From contig OV277858.1 in the NCBI GenBank assembly GCA_922989275.2, positions 1,364,001 to 1,428,000 of the forward strand: a DNA stretch of 64,000 nt, given 5' to 3'. The notes below the pieces were generated by a model that ran no database searches, was not told where the DNA came from, and was given only the letters and a program-made list of their open reading frames with translations. Below are positions 24,216-36,535 of this stretch, piece by piece. The translations under genes and the position numbers were made by a program. Within the stretch, counting starts at the first letter, position 1. Each line of letters starts with the position of its first letter. The stretch is from Gari tellinella (Eukaryota > Mollusca > Bivalvia > Cardiida > Psammobiidae).

Positions 24216-25081
24216 CTTACCCATTTATATAAGCATTTGACATATATTTACAAATTACTATTTGTAATGTTAAATCCGGTTGCAAGCCTCTTTAACTGTT
24301 TATATAATCATTTGACATACATTTACATTCGTATGCCAAGCCAAATATGTCTGTTAGTCCCTTTAATACTGTCACCGTAGAATCAAATAAACTCACCAGG
24401 AATATATTCTGTCTAAACAGTGTTGATAAAAATTATTGAGCGAAATACCGGTATGTGAAAGTAATTGTGGTAAAATAATTAGTTGTATGACCCTAACACT
24501 ACGACACGCAAAGCTAAATGATTATGGCGACCAGCGTAAATCACCATGCGTCTACGGTAATGTATTTTTCTTCTGGGTCTACATTGTTTGAATATGACAA
24601 CTATATTCCCCACCGCTACACTGTTTCAAAGATATTTCCTCAGTCAATTGATGGAGCCCCCCCCCCCCCAATAATTCTCGATAGGCGTGAAAATGCATGC
24701 AGCGTAAGCTGCCAGAAGGTATACCAATCTCAGTTTACCTGGTGAGGCTCTAGAGGCTTTTCAATGGTTATTTCTAACCAAACTATCAAATATAAAGGTC
24801 GGGTCTCACATGAGACGCTTCAATGGTTTTTTGCTACCGGCATGTACACAAGACCCATGTTTCTTGCAAAGAAATTGCCTGGCAAGGCGTTATGACAGAA
24901 AGGTCGTCAGGAAATGTCTTTAAATGACGAGTATACTTGTCGGTAGGGTTGCACGAGATAACATGGCCTCTTTCCATGACCAGATATGGTTCTACGCGAT
25001 GAGGGGTGGTGGGAGATCGAGAGGCTTTTCCACGGATAATACATACTTTCATTTCCCCTTCATTTTCCTTCATAAATATGG

Positions 25082-25287
25082 GAAATGGGTCATTTGTCTA
25101 CGTTGAATGAAGACCCTGGGTCTTTTTTGCTACTATAAATTAAGACCCGGGTCATTTTCCTTCGTAGAATATGGACCCTGGGTCACTTGTCTACATATAA
25201 TGAAGACCCTGGGTCATTCGTCTACATATAATGATGACCCTGGGTCATTCGTCTACATATAATGAAGACCCTGGGTCATTTGTCTAC
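25082..25287 (+). repeat. 31-bp tandem repeat, left part
   Basis: Units GACCCTGGGTCATTCGTCTA plus CATATAATGAA repeat here and resume at 26061-26165 on the other side of the L1-like insertion, so a single array was split. Confidence 0.8.
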
Positions 25288-26019
25288 TTGGCACAAACTA
25301 TCATCTATACAACATTAATTATATTGATAGCCCATTATGTACCTTCTGCAAAACAGATCCAGAAACTATTGACCATTTGTTTTTGGCTTTGCCCCATCAG
25401 CAAGAAAATAATAATAAACTTTTTTTCACCCCTAAAACAATTTTTCCAAAATCTTGATATGGAAACAATGATATTTGGTTTTAGAAATACATCAGAAACA
25501 TTACTTATCCTTTAAATATAAATTATTTAATTCAATAGCAATTGAAAAAGATTCTGAAGATTCTTTTCATAATCAATGGGACCAATATAAAATTCTATTT
25601 GAAACCTAATATAACCTAAGATAAGATAAAATATTTAGATATACATGTTAATTTGTATATAAACGTATAGACAGACAACGATGTCTGTTTTTCATATGAA
25701 CATGCATACAAATGCAGAACTGCTTTTTGCAATGAAATATATACATGCCTGGCTACAACAATTTCATTTTTTTTTCTACTTTTCTGTTTTTTTTGTTGTT
25801 GGTTTTTTTTTGTTTTTTTTTTTTTTTTTGGGGTTTTTTTTGGGGGGGGGGTTTCTTTCTTTTTTTTAGACCTTAGTCAATGTATGAATAGAATATATGT
25901 AAATATATGTATGCATTTATGCAATGCATAAGTTTGTAAGGTGCGTAGGTGGATGGTTCCCCGACCTCTACACACCTATGACGGGGAAAATAAACGAGGT
26001 CCTTCATTGACAAGGCCTG

Positions 26020-26060
<41 letters not shown>
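25288..26060 (+). mobile_element. 5'-truncated L1-like LINE copy with poly(A) tail
   Basis: The frame reads NSPLCTFCKTDPETIDHLFL near 25330, the CTFC...ETIDHLF zinc knuckle at the C-terminus of L1/Tx1 ORF2. A 3' region and a pure A tail (about 26022-26060) follow. TTGTCTAC occurs directly before (25280-25287) and after (26061-26068) the insert, an 8-bp target duplication. The sequence is closely related to 31.6-32.2 kb read in reverse. An internal T/G homopolymer tract at 25766-25866 produces a spurious ORF. Confidence 0.85.
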
Positions 26061-26063
<3 letters not shown>

Positions 26064-26165
26064 TCTACATATAATGAAGACCCTGGGTCATTTGTCTACA
26101 TATAATGAAGACCCTGGGTCATTCGTCTACGTAGAATAAGGACCTTGTATTATTTTCTTGCGTAG
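26061..26165 (+). repeat. 31-bp tandem repeat, right part
   Basis: Continuation of the GACCCTGGGTCATT array interrupted by the L1-like copy. Confidence 0.8.
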
Positions 26166-26477
26166 AATAAATACCCTGGGGACTTTGTGTGCATTATAAG
26201 TTATACAGTATATCCACCATACACACTGTATGTTCTACAAAAACCAGGGCTCCAGCTAAGAAGGGTATTTCAAAACCTAAAATCGTTATTTCTGCATTAC
26301 ACCCTATGGTGTCACTTCCCATTAGAATGTTATTTTCGAGAAGATTATAATGTGTAGTAACACAATAGAATTGAGTGAGAAAATGTTTGATTTGTTCAGT
26401 TTACTACCTCTTATCTTGAGCCCTTGTAAAACCTAGTCAAAAAGAAATTCGAATGCCTTAATCTTGATGTACGTTTT

Positions 26478-26700
26478 TTTAGCTCGCCTGTACGACGTAC
26501 ACGACGAGAGCATGCTATATGCCCGGCGTATTTGTCGTCGGCTCCGTCGTGAACGACTAAGAAATAATTAAGAAAATGCTCATCACCTCTATGTTTCTTG
26601 GGGTACTGCTTACATATTTGATGTTCATGTTACGGTGTGTATATATGGACAATACCTTTCCATCCGTGCGAATAGTTTGACCCTGTGACATCGCCCTTGA
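26478..26700 (+). repeat. Dispersed repeat fragment beginning TTTTTTAGCTCGCCTG
   Basis: TTAGCTCGCCTG followed by mirrored CGTACACGACGAG words and later CTATGTTTCTTGGGGT. The opening phrase is one I associate with a common bivalve interspersed repeat. No end structure is visible, so it is a partial copy. Confidence 0.4.
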
Positions 26701-27218
26701 ATTCAGTCTCTGCTTTTAAGTTTCAAAATTTGCCGCGAGCTTTGTTGTAACAACTATTGTTGTAATTTTATTGTCGTTGTTGTTTTAACTTACAGGGAGA
26801 TGATTCAAAAACTGAATGTCCAGTAGTTGTTAAACCGTTAAAAAAGTCTGAAATAAGTGTTATTAAAATCGTCTCTAAAAGACGATTAATCTAAACTCGA
26901 GGAAAAGGCGTGTTGAAATCATCTCCATATGTGTTCAGTTTTAAATTGTGCATGCCATTTACCTAACATTCAGTTCGAATAATCGTTGAGAATTCAAGGT
27001 TTCTTTAAGTATAATTGATACACAAGACGAACATGAATTTACAGTGTGGCCTAGCATGGCTAAGTCAGAGATAAACATTTGGTATATTTTTTAAGTTTGG
27101 TTACGAACATTGTAGAGTCAGACCCTAAGCGTAGAAGACTCATTTATGGTATGTGTCTACTATGCTCGACTTGCGGTTATGAACGGACAGCATCTCGAAG
27201 GTACAAGTGGGGTGAGAT

Positions 27219-27550
27219 GTCAGTGCTCCCTCTCTACATCGGGCCTCCCAATAATGATTCCCTCATCACAACAACGCTTGTCGCTGTTCATCAAACAAGA
27301 CAAAATATGTTCAACCTTTCACGTCTGCAATACCGTCTGCTGTTTTTCTCAAAGTCACATAAAGGACATTTTGACAGAAAAAAACCCATAATGTGATAAA
27401 CAGCTTGCATCCAGATCAGAGGCCGCGTTACGCTGCATCTGATCTGGATTCAAGCTGTTTGCGACGTAAACCAGTTGCCCTCCCTATAACAACTCTCTCC
27501 GAACAATACACATAATATTTATCTCCACTTAGGTGTAGAGGGAGCACTGT
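27219..27550. mobile_element. Candidate MITE with CAGTGCTCCCTC ends
   Basis: CAGTGCTCCCTCTCTACA near 27220 is mirrored by GTGTAGAGGGAGCACTG ending near 27550. CAGTG ends are common in hAT-type elements, but no 8-bp duplication was seen. Inside, 27398-27461 is another copy of the GC-rich hairpin (AAACAGCTTGCATCCAGATC...). Confidence 0.5.
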
Positions 27551-27837
27551 ATTATTAAATGAAATGCATTTTCCAAAGGATGCTTTTATTTATCATTTGA
27601 TTCTTTCAAATCTCTATTTTAAAAGAGAGCGTTGTCTTGAATGCATTGGAACAAAGACATGTACAAATGTGCATCGATAACTTGTGGACAAACCGTGTTA
27701 CAAACATATTCAGGTTTCCAGACTTGTATATATAGCCATTGCACGTCTAAATGTAGTAAACATATATCGGCTCTATATAACCATTCAGCATCGCAGTGCG
27801 TTAAAACCCAGCGAAATCAAGCAAAGACAAGTTAAGT

Positions 27838-28200
27838 AGCAGTAGCAGTAGCAGTGATAGTCGTATTAGTAGCATCAGTAGGGGTTATGCAGCAGCGACA
27901 GTATCAGTATTATTATTATTAGTAGTAATAGTAGTATACCAGATTTATATAGCGCTCTTTTCACACAGGAGATGTGCGTTCAAAAGCGCTTCACATGAAA
28001 TTATATAAATGTACCTACAAAGCGAAAAGACAAATAACTACATTCACAATAAACATGATACAATATTGAGATGCATGGAAAAAGTATCAGCAGTAACAAC
28101 AATAGCAGAAGAAGTAGCAGCAGGAGAAGTAGTAGCAGCAGCACAAACAGCAACAACAGCAGTAGTAGTAGAAGAAACAGCAGCAGCAGTAACGGCAATT
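27838..28200 (+). repeat. AGC/AGT trinucleotide microsatellite, right copy
   Basis: AGTAGCAGTAGCAG-type triplets, interrupted at 27908-28083 by a truncated LINE tail. It mirrors 22620-23345. Confidence 0.8.
27908..28083 (-). mobile_element. Severely truncated copy of the CR1-group LINE 3' end
   Basis: Reverse complement of 37090-37260: ATACCAGATTTATATAGCGC, then CACAGGAGATGTGCGTTCAA, then ATATAAATGTACCTAC. The tail end abuts TAT/ATT triplets as expected for a LINE that ends in an AATAAT-like repeat. Confidence 0.75.
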
Positions 28201-28209
28201 AATCTGAAA

Positions 28210-28375
28210 CGAGGGGGGTCATTTCTCTTCTTGGGTCATTCCTCTGCGTGAGGGGGGTCATTCTACTACAAGTCCATGGGGTCCTTATTCTACGGTCTGG
28301 GGTCATTTCTCTACGTAGTATAACGACCCGGGTCATTTTGTACGGGTGGGTCATTCTACTGCGTTACACCGGACC
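28210..28375 (-). repeat. GACCC-motif repeats, right (inverted) copy
   Basis: GGGGGGTCATT, CCATGGGGTCCTTATTCTAC and CTACGTAGTATAACGACCC phrases are reverse complements of those at 22410-22620. Confidence 0.7.
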
Positions 28376-29182
28376 TTTTTGGATGAAACTTTTACAAACA
28401 AAGTATTTGACAGAAACATTCGAGGTCCTGCAATTGACAAGGACTAAAGGAAAACAAAAACCTTAAAAACCCGAGGTCCTATGAATTATTAGAACTATAC
28501 CCAAGAACCAGAAGAGTCAAATTTAGCCCTACGTTGGCATTTGTTTTCAATACTAAAATTAATATTCATGTGTAGCACTTATGAGGAAGAGTAAGAAGAA
28601 TCTTATATTTTGTCGAGAAAAGTGATGCATAATAATCGCAGGCTGAATTGGTGCAGCCACTTAAACACACAAGAACAATATATAACTTTTATGAAACAAA
28701 CACTCCGAGAGCAGGCGTGTAGAACCCAGTAAAGGATCATATATGAATTACCATCGTATAAAGAACCGTACAATATTAGTATTTTCCCGTACTCGATAAA
28801 CACACACCCCATCTTAGGAATTAATTTATCCTTCCGCTTAAGAAAATAGTTTTCATCAATGCACCATAATGAGCATTTTGAATATCATTGTACAGAAGTC
28901 GAAGCAGACTGTTTTGAAAGTTGTTACTTAATTATCAATCTACCTTTAGTGATCACTTGTCTTTAAAACTAGTAAAAGGTCATAGCGTATTGGAGTAGCA
29001 TAACGTACCAGATAGAATATGCAGATTCTGTTTTTGTAGGCCATCCACTAAAATGCGATTTTAAATGTTTTATCCAAAGGACTATGATAATATGTAAACA
29101 TTATCGATCCTATTCAGATGCGCTGCCATGGGATCAGACGCGGACCCTAATTGTTTGAAACTCACTAAATTAGTCAATTTAC
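28376..29182. other. No recognised feature
   Basis: AT-rich intronic sequence. No repeat or coding motif recognised. Confidence 0.45.
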
Positions 29183-30878
29183 TTAACAGTCTACGGACCT
29201 TGCAAAAACTTCCGTTTTGAGATTGTTGGGGTCCATTGGACCCCGTTGTGCATTTTTGTTATTTTTCTAAGTCAAGATAGGCATTTGTGACATAACTGAT
29301 GCCGCATTTTAAATTGGTGTGTTTTTGCTATATGGTAGTGATACAACTGAAACGTTGCTCTCACTGCTACCATGTGAACCAGTGACCATAGTAACACAAA
29401 AAACTAAGGTTTTTGCTGTAAAATCGAATTTTATCTAATACCTTGTGCAGAAAATGTACAGCTGGGAAATGTGGACACGTGCATCACTAGATATACATTG
29501 TGTTACATTAATGGTGTATCGTTTACAGAACTATGCAAATATTTGGAAGAAAATGACAGAAATATGGTTGGGGTCCAGTTGACCCCAAAAAATATTTATA
29601 GATGCATATAAACATGGGTTACTATACAACTTTTAACAACGACTGATTTAAAAACCTTATAAGTGGAACATATGTAACCAAAGCAGCTTCCCAACTGATC
29701 AATATCGTCATTGTGTTAAGCTTTGTTTCTGATTCCAATTATTTCATGGCAATAGTTGTCCAATTTATCTGACCTGTCACCGTGCATGTCTCAGCTCGTT
29801 GCAGGATTCATTACGCTTACACTGAGACAGTGACATGTCAATTATAATAATTATGTGATAAGACTTAGTATGGTAAATACATGTAATGATAATAAAACAC
29901 ACATAACTTCAAATGGTGAAGATATTAGAGTTTTGAATATCAATTACTTAACACCATGTCTGGAATACGTTTTCGTAACTACGTCTGCTTCACATCATCA
30001 CACATATGATGAGCCGCATGATAGTGTTCTAGACGCAGTTGCAGGCGTAACAACGGTCCGTTTTGGTCAATGGTCTACACAAGATGTTTGTATCACTGTA
30101 CTGAACTATGATTTGAGGTTTTCTGCGATCATCATCTATTACATTAATTTTAATTCATGAACATAAATTGTATCACACATTAGGTTAAGCCAGTGCTGAA
30201 CAAGCGATTGCCATTCATCCTAATTGGAGCATGTTTGTCTGTTGTATGTCTTTCTTCCCTGTAGCTATATAGTTGAATCTGATATACTGAAAAATGGCAT
30301 TGAAGCATTGAAATAGCCGCCTTAAATACCGACCGACCACACCTCGTTGGCAAACGTTAAATAGGGTCAAGGGCAAAGGTCAAGGTCATCAATCTTAGCC
30401 CATGACTGCTATGGAAACTTCCAGAAAGGACCAGAACCAAAAATGATACAGTACACTTGTTTGAATCTTGAAATAATTTGCATAATTTGAGGTCAGATAG
30501 AATTGTGTTCGTTCCATACAGTGTGAATCCCTTGGACCCGCGGTTTGCGCTCCGTGGTTAAGATATCCAAGAGAAATAACTCAATCACAAGATCAAGAAA
30601 TATATATTTTGATATGTGCAAGTTAGGAACCGTATTGTCGGGGTTATCTACTATTCAATCAATGTCATTATTGAAGTTGTAAATAACAAGGAACGGTTTT
30701 AAAATGGCCTGAAATACATTTTACTAAACTTTAGAATTATGGGGTCTGGCTTGACCCCAGACGTGTTTTGAAAATGAAATCTATGCGGATTGACCTATTT
30801 AGTACGTATTGCACACAAGTTTAAAAAACGCCATATAAACAATGTCTAAAAGGTCCCAAAGGTCTTGGTGAGGGTTAA
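29183..30878. mobile_element. piggyBac-like non-autonomous element, copy B
   Basis: Same family and orientation as 4221-5773, from CGGACCTTGCAAAAACTTCC after TTAA at 29183 to GAGGGTTAA ending at 30878. Sequence identity is obvious over most of the length (for example CATAACTGATGCCGCATT and AACTTCAAATGGTGAAGATA in both). It carries an extra block of about 150 bp at roughly 30610-30770 and small indels. The left CCC end is altered, so this copy is probably immobile. Confidence 0.8.
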
Positions 30879-31440
30879 ATGTAGTGCAAAACTGTGTACA
30901 ATTTACATATCAGGGACCATATTCTGGAACATTCTAAGTATTTATTTTAGAAATTTTTAACTCTAACATTACTGCTAAAAATAAATAGTTTCTAACCTTC
31001 TCAGTATTGGAGAAAAAACGGCCGTTGCCAAGGGCTTTTCCGATGTCACAAGTTTATTTACATTGATAAAAGTGTTATCCGAATTATTTTATGGAATTAG
31101 ATCAAAGAGTAAACACAGTTCGTACAGATATTATTCCACAGTATTTAATATAGATAAAATGTATATAATTGTATAGATACATGTCACAAATGTATTCATT
31201 CACTGTTATCTTAACGCAACTGTTTTCTCTGTTATACCTAAATGACCACACAGATAATAGTTTATAACCACCAAGGATTCAACAGTGTATACACACTTTT
31301 AGTAGACACTAAGTCTTAATATATGTGTAATGCCCACACATGTTTTAATTTTCAATACATGATATAGGACACTTAGTCTCAATACATATATTTAAATACT
31401 CCACACAGGATATATGACATTAGGTTTCAATGTATATACG

Positions 31441-31522
31441 CATAAAAAACAACAACATAAATAGCACGAGGATTATAACACGCCAGATAAACCTCGTGCT
31501 ATTTATGTTGTTGTTTTTTATG
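31441..31522. repeat. Perfect 31-bp inverted repeat with 20-nt loop
   Basis: Bases 31441-31471 and 31492-31522 are exact reverse complements (arm begins CATAAAAAACAACAACATAA and ends TAGCACGAGG). The loop 31472-31491 contains CACGCCAG. It lies just outside the 3' end of the minus-strand L1-like element. The absence of mismatches in a region where every other repeat is eroded suggests recent formation or selection. Confidence 0.9.
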
Positions 31523-32472
31523 TATGTACAATGTAAATAAGCAGTTACAATTCAATCTTGCTTCAATTTTTTTTTTTTATCTTTTTCTTTTTTATCTTTG
31601 TTTTATTTTTACATTGACTAAGGTCTATACAATGTTATTTCTTATACTGCAGGTATACATTTCTAAACAAAAAGCAGTACTGAATGTGTATGCATATTTA
31701 TATGAAAACAGACATCGTTGTCTTTCTATATATTTTTATAAAAATAAACAAGTATATCGAACTATTTTATCTTATCTGTTCAACATTTTTTTAGAAAATA
31801 TTACGTTTCAAGTAGAATTGTAAATTGATCCCATTGATTATGACAAAAATCTTCAGAATCATTTTCAGTTGCTATTAAAGTAAATAATTTGTATTTTAAA
31901 AGATAAGTAATGTTTGGACCTAGTACTGTAGGTAGTTATTTATTGTATCATCATTGAAAAAATATACACTTTAAAAAGGATGAACATAAGATTTTTAAAC
32001 GTATCTTATGTATTTCTAAAACCAAATACCATTCTTAACATATCAAAAATATGAAAAACATGTTTAAGTGGGGTGAACAAAAATGAATATTGTTTTATTG
32101 ATGGTGGGGCATAGCAATAACAAATTGTCAATAGTTTCTGGTAATATTTTGCAGAAGGTTCATAATGGGCTATCAATAATATTAATTTTGTATAACTTGT
32201 AGTTTGTGCCGAGCATTCTGTGAACTATTCATTGTATTTCTGTAGTTCTTTTTTTATAATAAAAGGTGTCTAAAATATGTATTTCCACTCATTTTCCTTA
32301 AGTGTCAGTCCGCATGTGTTATCGGACGTTTGTTTACAGGTCGGTTGGATTGTATTTCTTTTTAAGCATTTGTAGGAGGATCTTGAACCTTTACACACTT
32401 GAAAATTAGTTTAATATAAGGTGAACAAACTGGTTTCTGGATAGGATTTAAATCTATTTTTCCTACTTGTAT

Positions 32473-32962
32473 ATATACTATGCCAAACTGCCAACGCAAC
32501 ACCTCCGAGTTCCCTTCTATTTTCATATCAGAGCGAGTGTTTTAAATCGATGGAAAAGTTGACACAAACTTATTAAATGTTTTTATATGTGTTTTTAAAT
32601 TGATATACTGTCCATCAAGTTGTTAATATTGGCAACGAATTTTCATTGACACTTCTGACAAATAACAACCCATCCATCCAAACGTATCGCTTATTTCTTG
32701 TTAACATTCCTCATTGAATGTATTGGAATGATATTTCTGAAAACTTGTTATCACAAAATTCCATACTTTTGGGACAAAATTCCAATTCATTTTGTTTTTG
32801 TTTACCAAGAGTATTGTCCATTGGTCACTCTATGAATTGCAGAAGAAATCTATTCAGGATATGCACACATTGCAGAATTGACCAGACTAACTTAAGACTT
32901 GTTTAACATTGGAAGTAATGGAAATATCCGGGGTGTTGCGTTGGAAGTTTGGCATAGTATAT
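32473..32962. mobile_element. TA-type MITE inserted in the L1-like element
   Basis: About 30 bp at each end are inverted copies (TACTATGCCAAACTGCCAAC, then GCAACACC), flanked by TA. L1-like coding sequence stops at one end and resumes at the other. About 490 bp with no coding capacity. Confidence 0.75.
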
Positions 32963-33116
32963 GTAAGTCCTTTCTCAATTGCTAGTTTAATTCAGTTATA
33001 AATTAGAGATTTGGTAGGTAGATTATATTTAAGTTTGAATTCATTAAAGTCATGATTGCACCATTTTCGTTTACCAAGTCTCCAATGAAATGTTAACCAT
33101 ATTTGAACCATGAGTT

Positions 33117-33449
33117 TTAGAAAACACTTTTTTGTCCAAATAAAATCATGTGGTTATAAAATAATAAATAATGGTGAATGCCGTCCTTATCAATAGTATG
33201 TTTATCTATTATTTTTGAAAAAGCATTAAAAATTTTAGCCCAATATCTATTGGTACATTTACTTGCATATCGTTCATAGTAATGCTTTCCACAGTTTAAC
33301 ATTTTGTTTACATCTATATATGTTTTAATAATATCTACTTTTCCCCCGGTATTCGTTAATACACGTCTCAGCCATGTTGTTTTAAGTAAGCCTATAATTG
33401 CTTTTAAGCTATCCATCTTTAAGCCCCCTTCTTCATATTGATTTAACAA
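33117..33449 (-). pseudogene. L1/Tx1 ORF2 segment downstream of RT
   Basis: An open stretch of 110 codons: LNQYEEGGLKMDSLKAIIG, then LLKTTWLRRVLTN and YIDVNKMLNCG. EEGGLKM-D---...LK-TW-RR is the conserved region after the RT thumb in L1/Tx1 elements. It belongs to the broken element described at 31568-46080. Confidence 0.75.
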
Positions 33450-33889
33450 TATCAGATTTATTTGTGACTTCCGCCCCAGACGAAGTTATAAAATAAATTG
33501 TGTAAGTTGTTGAACATTCACTCTGTAGGCACGAAACACATTATTTAGTCCATTCTCCAGTTCCTTTTGTTTTTTTTCTTTCTATTTCAGTTAATTTTGG
33601 CTAATAATTTTATATAACATATAACTCATATCCAAATCAATTCAAATGGTTATGCGCCGGGTGTGACTGGCTGCATTTTTCTCAGCTCCCACTGTTATCA
33701 ATATTCAAAGTGGAATTACTTTACATAAACTTCTGAAACTTTTCAGTGTTGTAAATGAATATATATTTTAAAGTATGGTGTGATTAAAAAGTGATTTTAT
33801 AGTGAGATTTAAAAGATATTGTGGATGTAATCAATCATATTTTTTGAATATCAAGTGCTACACTGGACTTATTGAATATTTAATTCAAC

Positions 33890-36535
33890 ATGTGTTTGGC
33901 CCAAGGCAGAACTGACGGTGAACAAGTCCTACAAAAACAGAATATCACCTACAACAGGTTGTATCTTTCTGAGCTCAAGCAATTATCATCAGATTGTAAA
34001 CCAGATTCCCTTTTATTATCTAGATTGAGAGAGTTAGGTCTTTATGACTTTGGGCAATTTGGATTAGCAAAGTATAGGGGCACAAAAGGGGGTAAATCCA
34101 AACTGAAACGCATTTGGGATACAAATGATGGCATTCATCATGAAATTGTAAGAGAATTACAACAGTCAATAGAAGTTGATTCCAGTACTTGTCAATCAAA
34201 TAGTAAACTTGAAATCTCAGTCGAACCCCCTAAAGCAAAAACACAAAATCTCATTCATGTAAAGTACGAACAACCCATGCCCACCAAACCCCAGAAGCAA
34301 AATAAAATCTGCAGTTTAAACCCCAGATCAGTAAAAAATAAAGATTTGGCTATACATGACTATATTATTTCAAATGATATCAATGTAATGGCCGTCATTG
34401 AGACCTGGCTTGGTAGTGCTGCAGATAAACCATGCTTAGGTGAACTGGTTCCTGACAGCTATAAGATCAAACATGTTCCTTGCTGTAGTGGAGGCCGCGG
34501 TGGTGGGGTTGGGCTCTTATATAAGGCATCCATTGATATCAAAATTCTTTCTTCTACAAGAGATAATGATTTTTCAACTTTTGAGCACATTGACTGTACA
34601 TTAAGCATCAACAATTTCACAGTGCGTCTAGCAGTCGTTTATAGACCCCCTCCATCCACTGCAAACGGTTTAAAAACTACAGTCTCTCTTGATAAGGAAT
34701 GGCATCTTTTCTTATCGAAATTTGCAACCACTGATAAACAAGTCATCATTGTAGGGGATTTAAACCTTCATCTTGATCAAACGATAGGAACACTGTCAGT
34801 TTCGTCAGTACAACTGAATCATTTGGTTTTGAACAACATGTCAAAGAAGCCACTCATGTAGGGGGACACACTCTTGATGTTGTTATTACAAGGGAAAATG
34901 AAGACTGTGTGTCAAATATCGAAGTCACTGACCCTGGACTATCTGACAGTAGTGGCAAAATCTCTCGAAACCATTTCTCTGTGTCTTTCAATGCAAAGGT
35001 AGAAAAACCTTCATCCATCAGAAAAACTGTTTCATTTCGAAGGCTTAGGGATAATAATGTTGAATTGTTTAAAAGAGATACCCTCAACTCAGATTCAATG
35101 AAAGAAATTCTGCAAATGACAGATGTTGACGAAATTGTCAGTGTTTATTCACAGGAACTTAAAACTCTGATCAATAAACATGCACCATTGAGCACTAAGA
35201 CCATAACTCTCAGGCCATCATGTCCATGGTACACCCAGAAACTTCACGATGCTAAACATTTAAAGCATAAGTTGGAACGAAAATGGATATTATCCAAACT
35301 CATAATTGATCATCAACTGTATCGAGAGCAGTGTGCTAAAGTAAAAAAATTGTTAGCAAAGTCAAAGGTTAATTTTTACACAGAAAAAGTAGAATCCTGT
35401 CAACGGGACTCGAATAGTCTTTTCAAAGTCACTAAACATCTCCTGGGTGCAAACAGTGAAATTGCACTGCCAAACAATGTCTCCTCATAACAACTTGCGC
35501 ATGATTTCAGCGACTTTTTCATTGAAAAGGTGGACAAAATACGGACAGGCATTGCCTCTGAATCAACGTCTTGCACTCCAGTCAACACAGAAACATTGCA
35601 TTTAATGAACTCTTTAGAAAGCTTTGACTCTGCTACAGCAGCAGAAATTGGGGAGATTGTAAAGGCATCCCCATGTAAATCCTGTGAAATCGACCCAATA
35701 CCTACATGGCTCTTAAAGTTATGCCTTGACGAGCTCCTACCGTCGTTATCGAAAGTTGTGAACTCTTCGCTGGAGTCTGCGTATGTTCCAAAGAATTAAA
35801 AAAGTCGCATGTAAGACCTCTTTTGAAAAAACCTGATCTCGATACAAATGATCTTAAGAACTACAGGCCTGTATCAAATTTGCCATTTCTCTAAAAAATA
35901 TTAGAAAATGTAGTAGACAAACGCATTGAGTCCCATTTAACCACAAACAATCTGCATGAACAGCATCAGTCAGCATATCGTAAGCATCACTCTACAGAAA
36001 CTGCTCTTCTTAAAGTTCAAAATGACATCTTGCAATATCTTGATAAGAATGAAATCACAATACTGGTGATGCTTGACCGATCTGCTGCATTTGACACAAT
36101 TAATCATGAAACATTACTCGATCGCCTTGAAAAAGACTTCAAATTTATTGGAAACCCACTAAAGTGGATGACCTCATACTTGACTGAACGTTACCAAACA
36201 GTCGCAGTAGATGGCGAATTATCTACCCCAGTTCAAATGAAAAATAGTGTACCACAGGGGTCAGTTCTTGGGCCGGACAACTACATCTTGTACACAAAAC
36301 CTGTCGGCTCAATTTGCAGAAATCATCAGCTGGATTATCACTTCTATGCAGATGATTCACAGTTATACTTGTCATTTAAGCCTAAAGACACATCTTGTCA
36401 ACAAGAAGCCCTTTCAAAAGTCGAAGGGTGTCTAAAAGACATAGTATCATGGATGCACCAGAACATGCGAGCTCCGTTGCAGTCTTCAAAAAACCGTCTG
36501 AAAACACACTTCTTTATTATCTATTATTAGAAGAA
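33890..36535 (+). pseudogene. CR1-group LINE ORF2 (endonuclease plus RT), internally deleted
   Basis: The first frame (to 34861) starts MCLAQGRTDGEQ and carries the APE endonuclease: CSLNPRSVKNKDLAIHDYI, VIETWLG, LAVVYRPPPS and IIVGDLNLHLD. A frameshift near 34810 leads to THVGGHTLDVVITRE, and in-frame stops follow at 35488 and 35797. The RT region reads [56 protein letters not shown] and HFYADDSQLYLS. After VSWMHQNM the sequence jumps to SSKNRLKTHFF, which is C-terminal, so about 200 codons are missing near 36465. CR1/L2/Rex1 grouping is from motif style. It inserted into the L1-like element. Confidence 0.88.

Noticed and set aside
25681..25869. Phe-rich ORF
   Set aside because: Produced by T and G homopolymers within the L1-like 3' region.
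27079..27396. Overlapping ORFs with several Cys residues
   Set aside because: The segment straddles a MITE end and the GC-rich hairpin begins at its close. No known domain.
28001..28251. Leu-rich (minus) and Ala/Thr-rich (plus) ORFs
   Set aside because: Both come from the AGC/AGT repeat.
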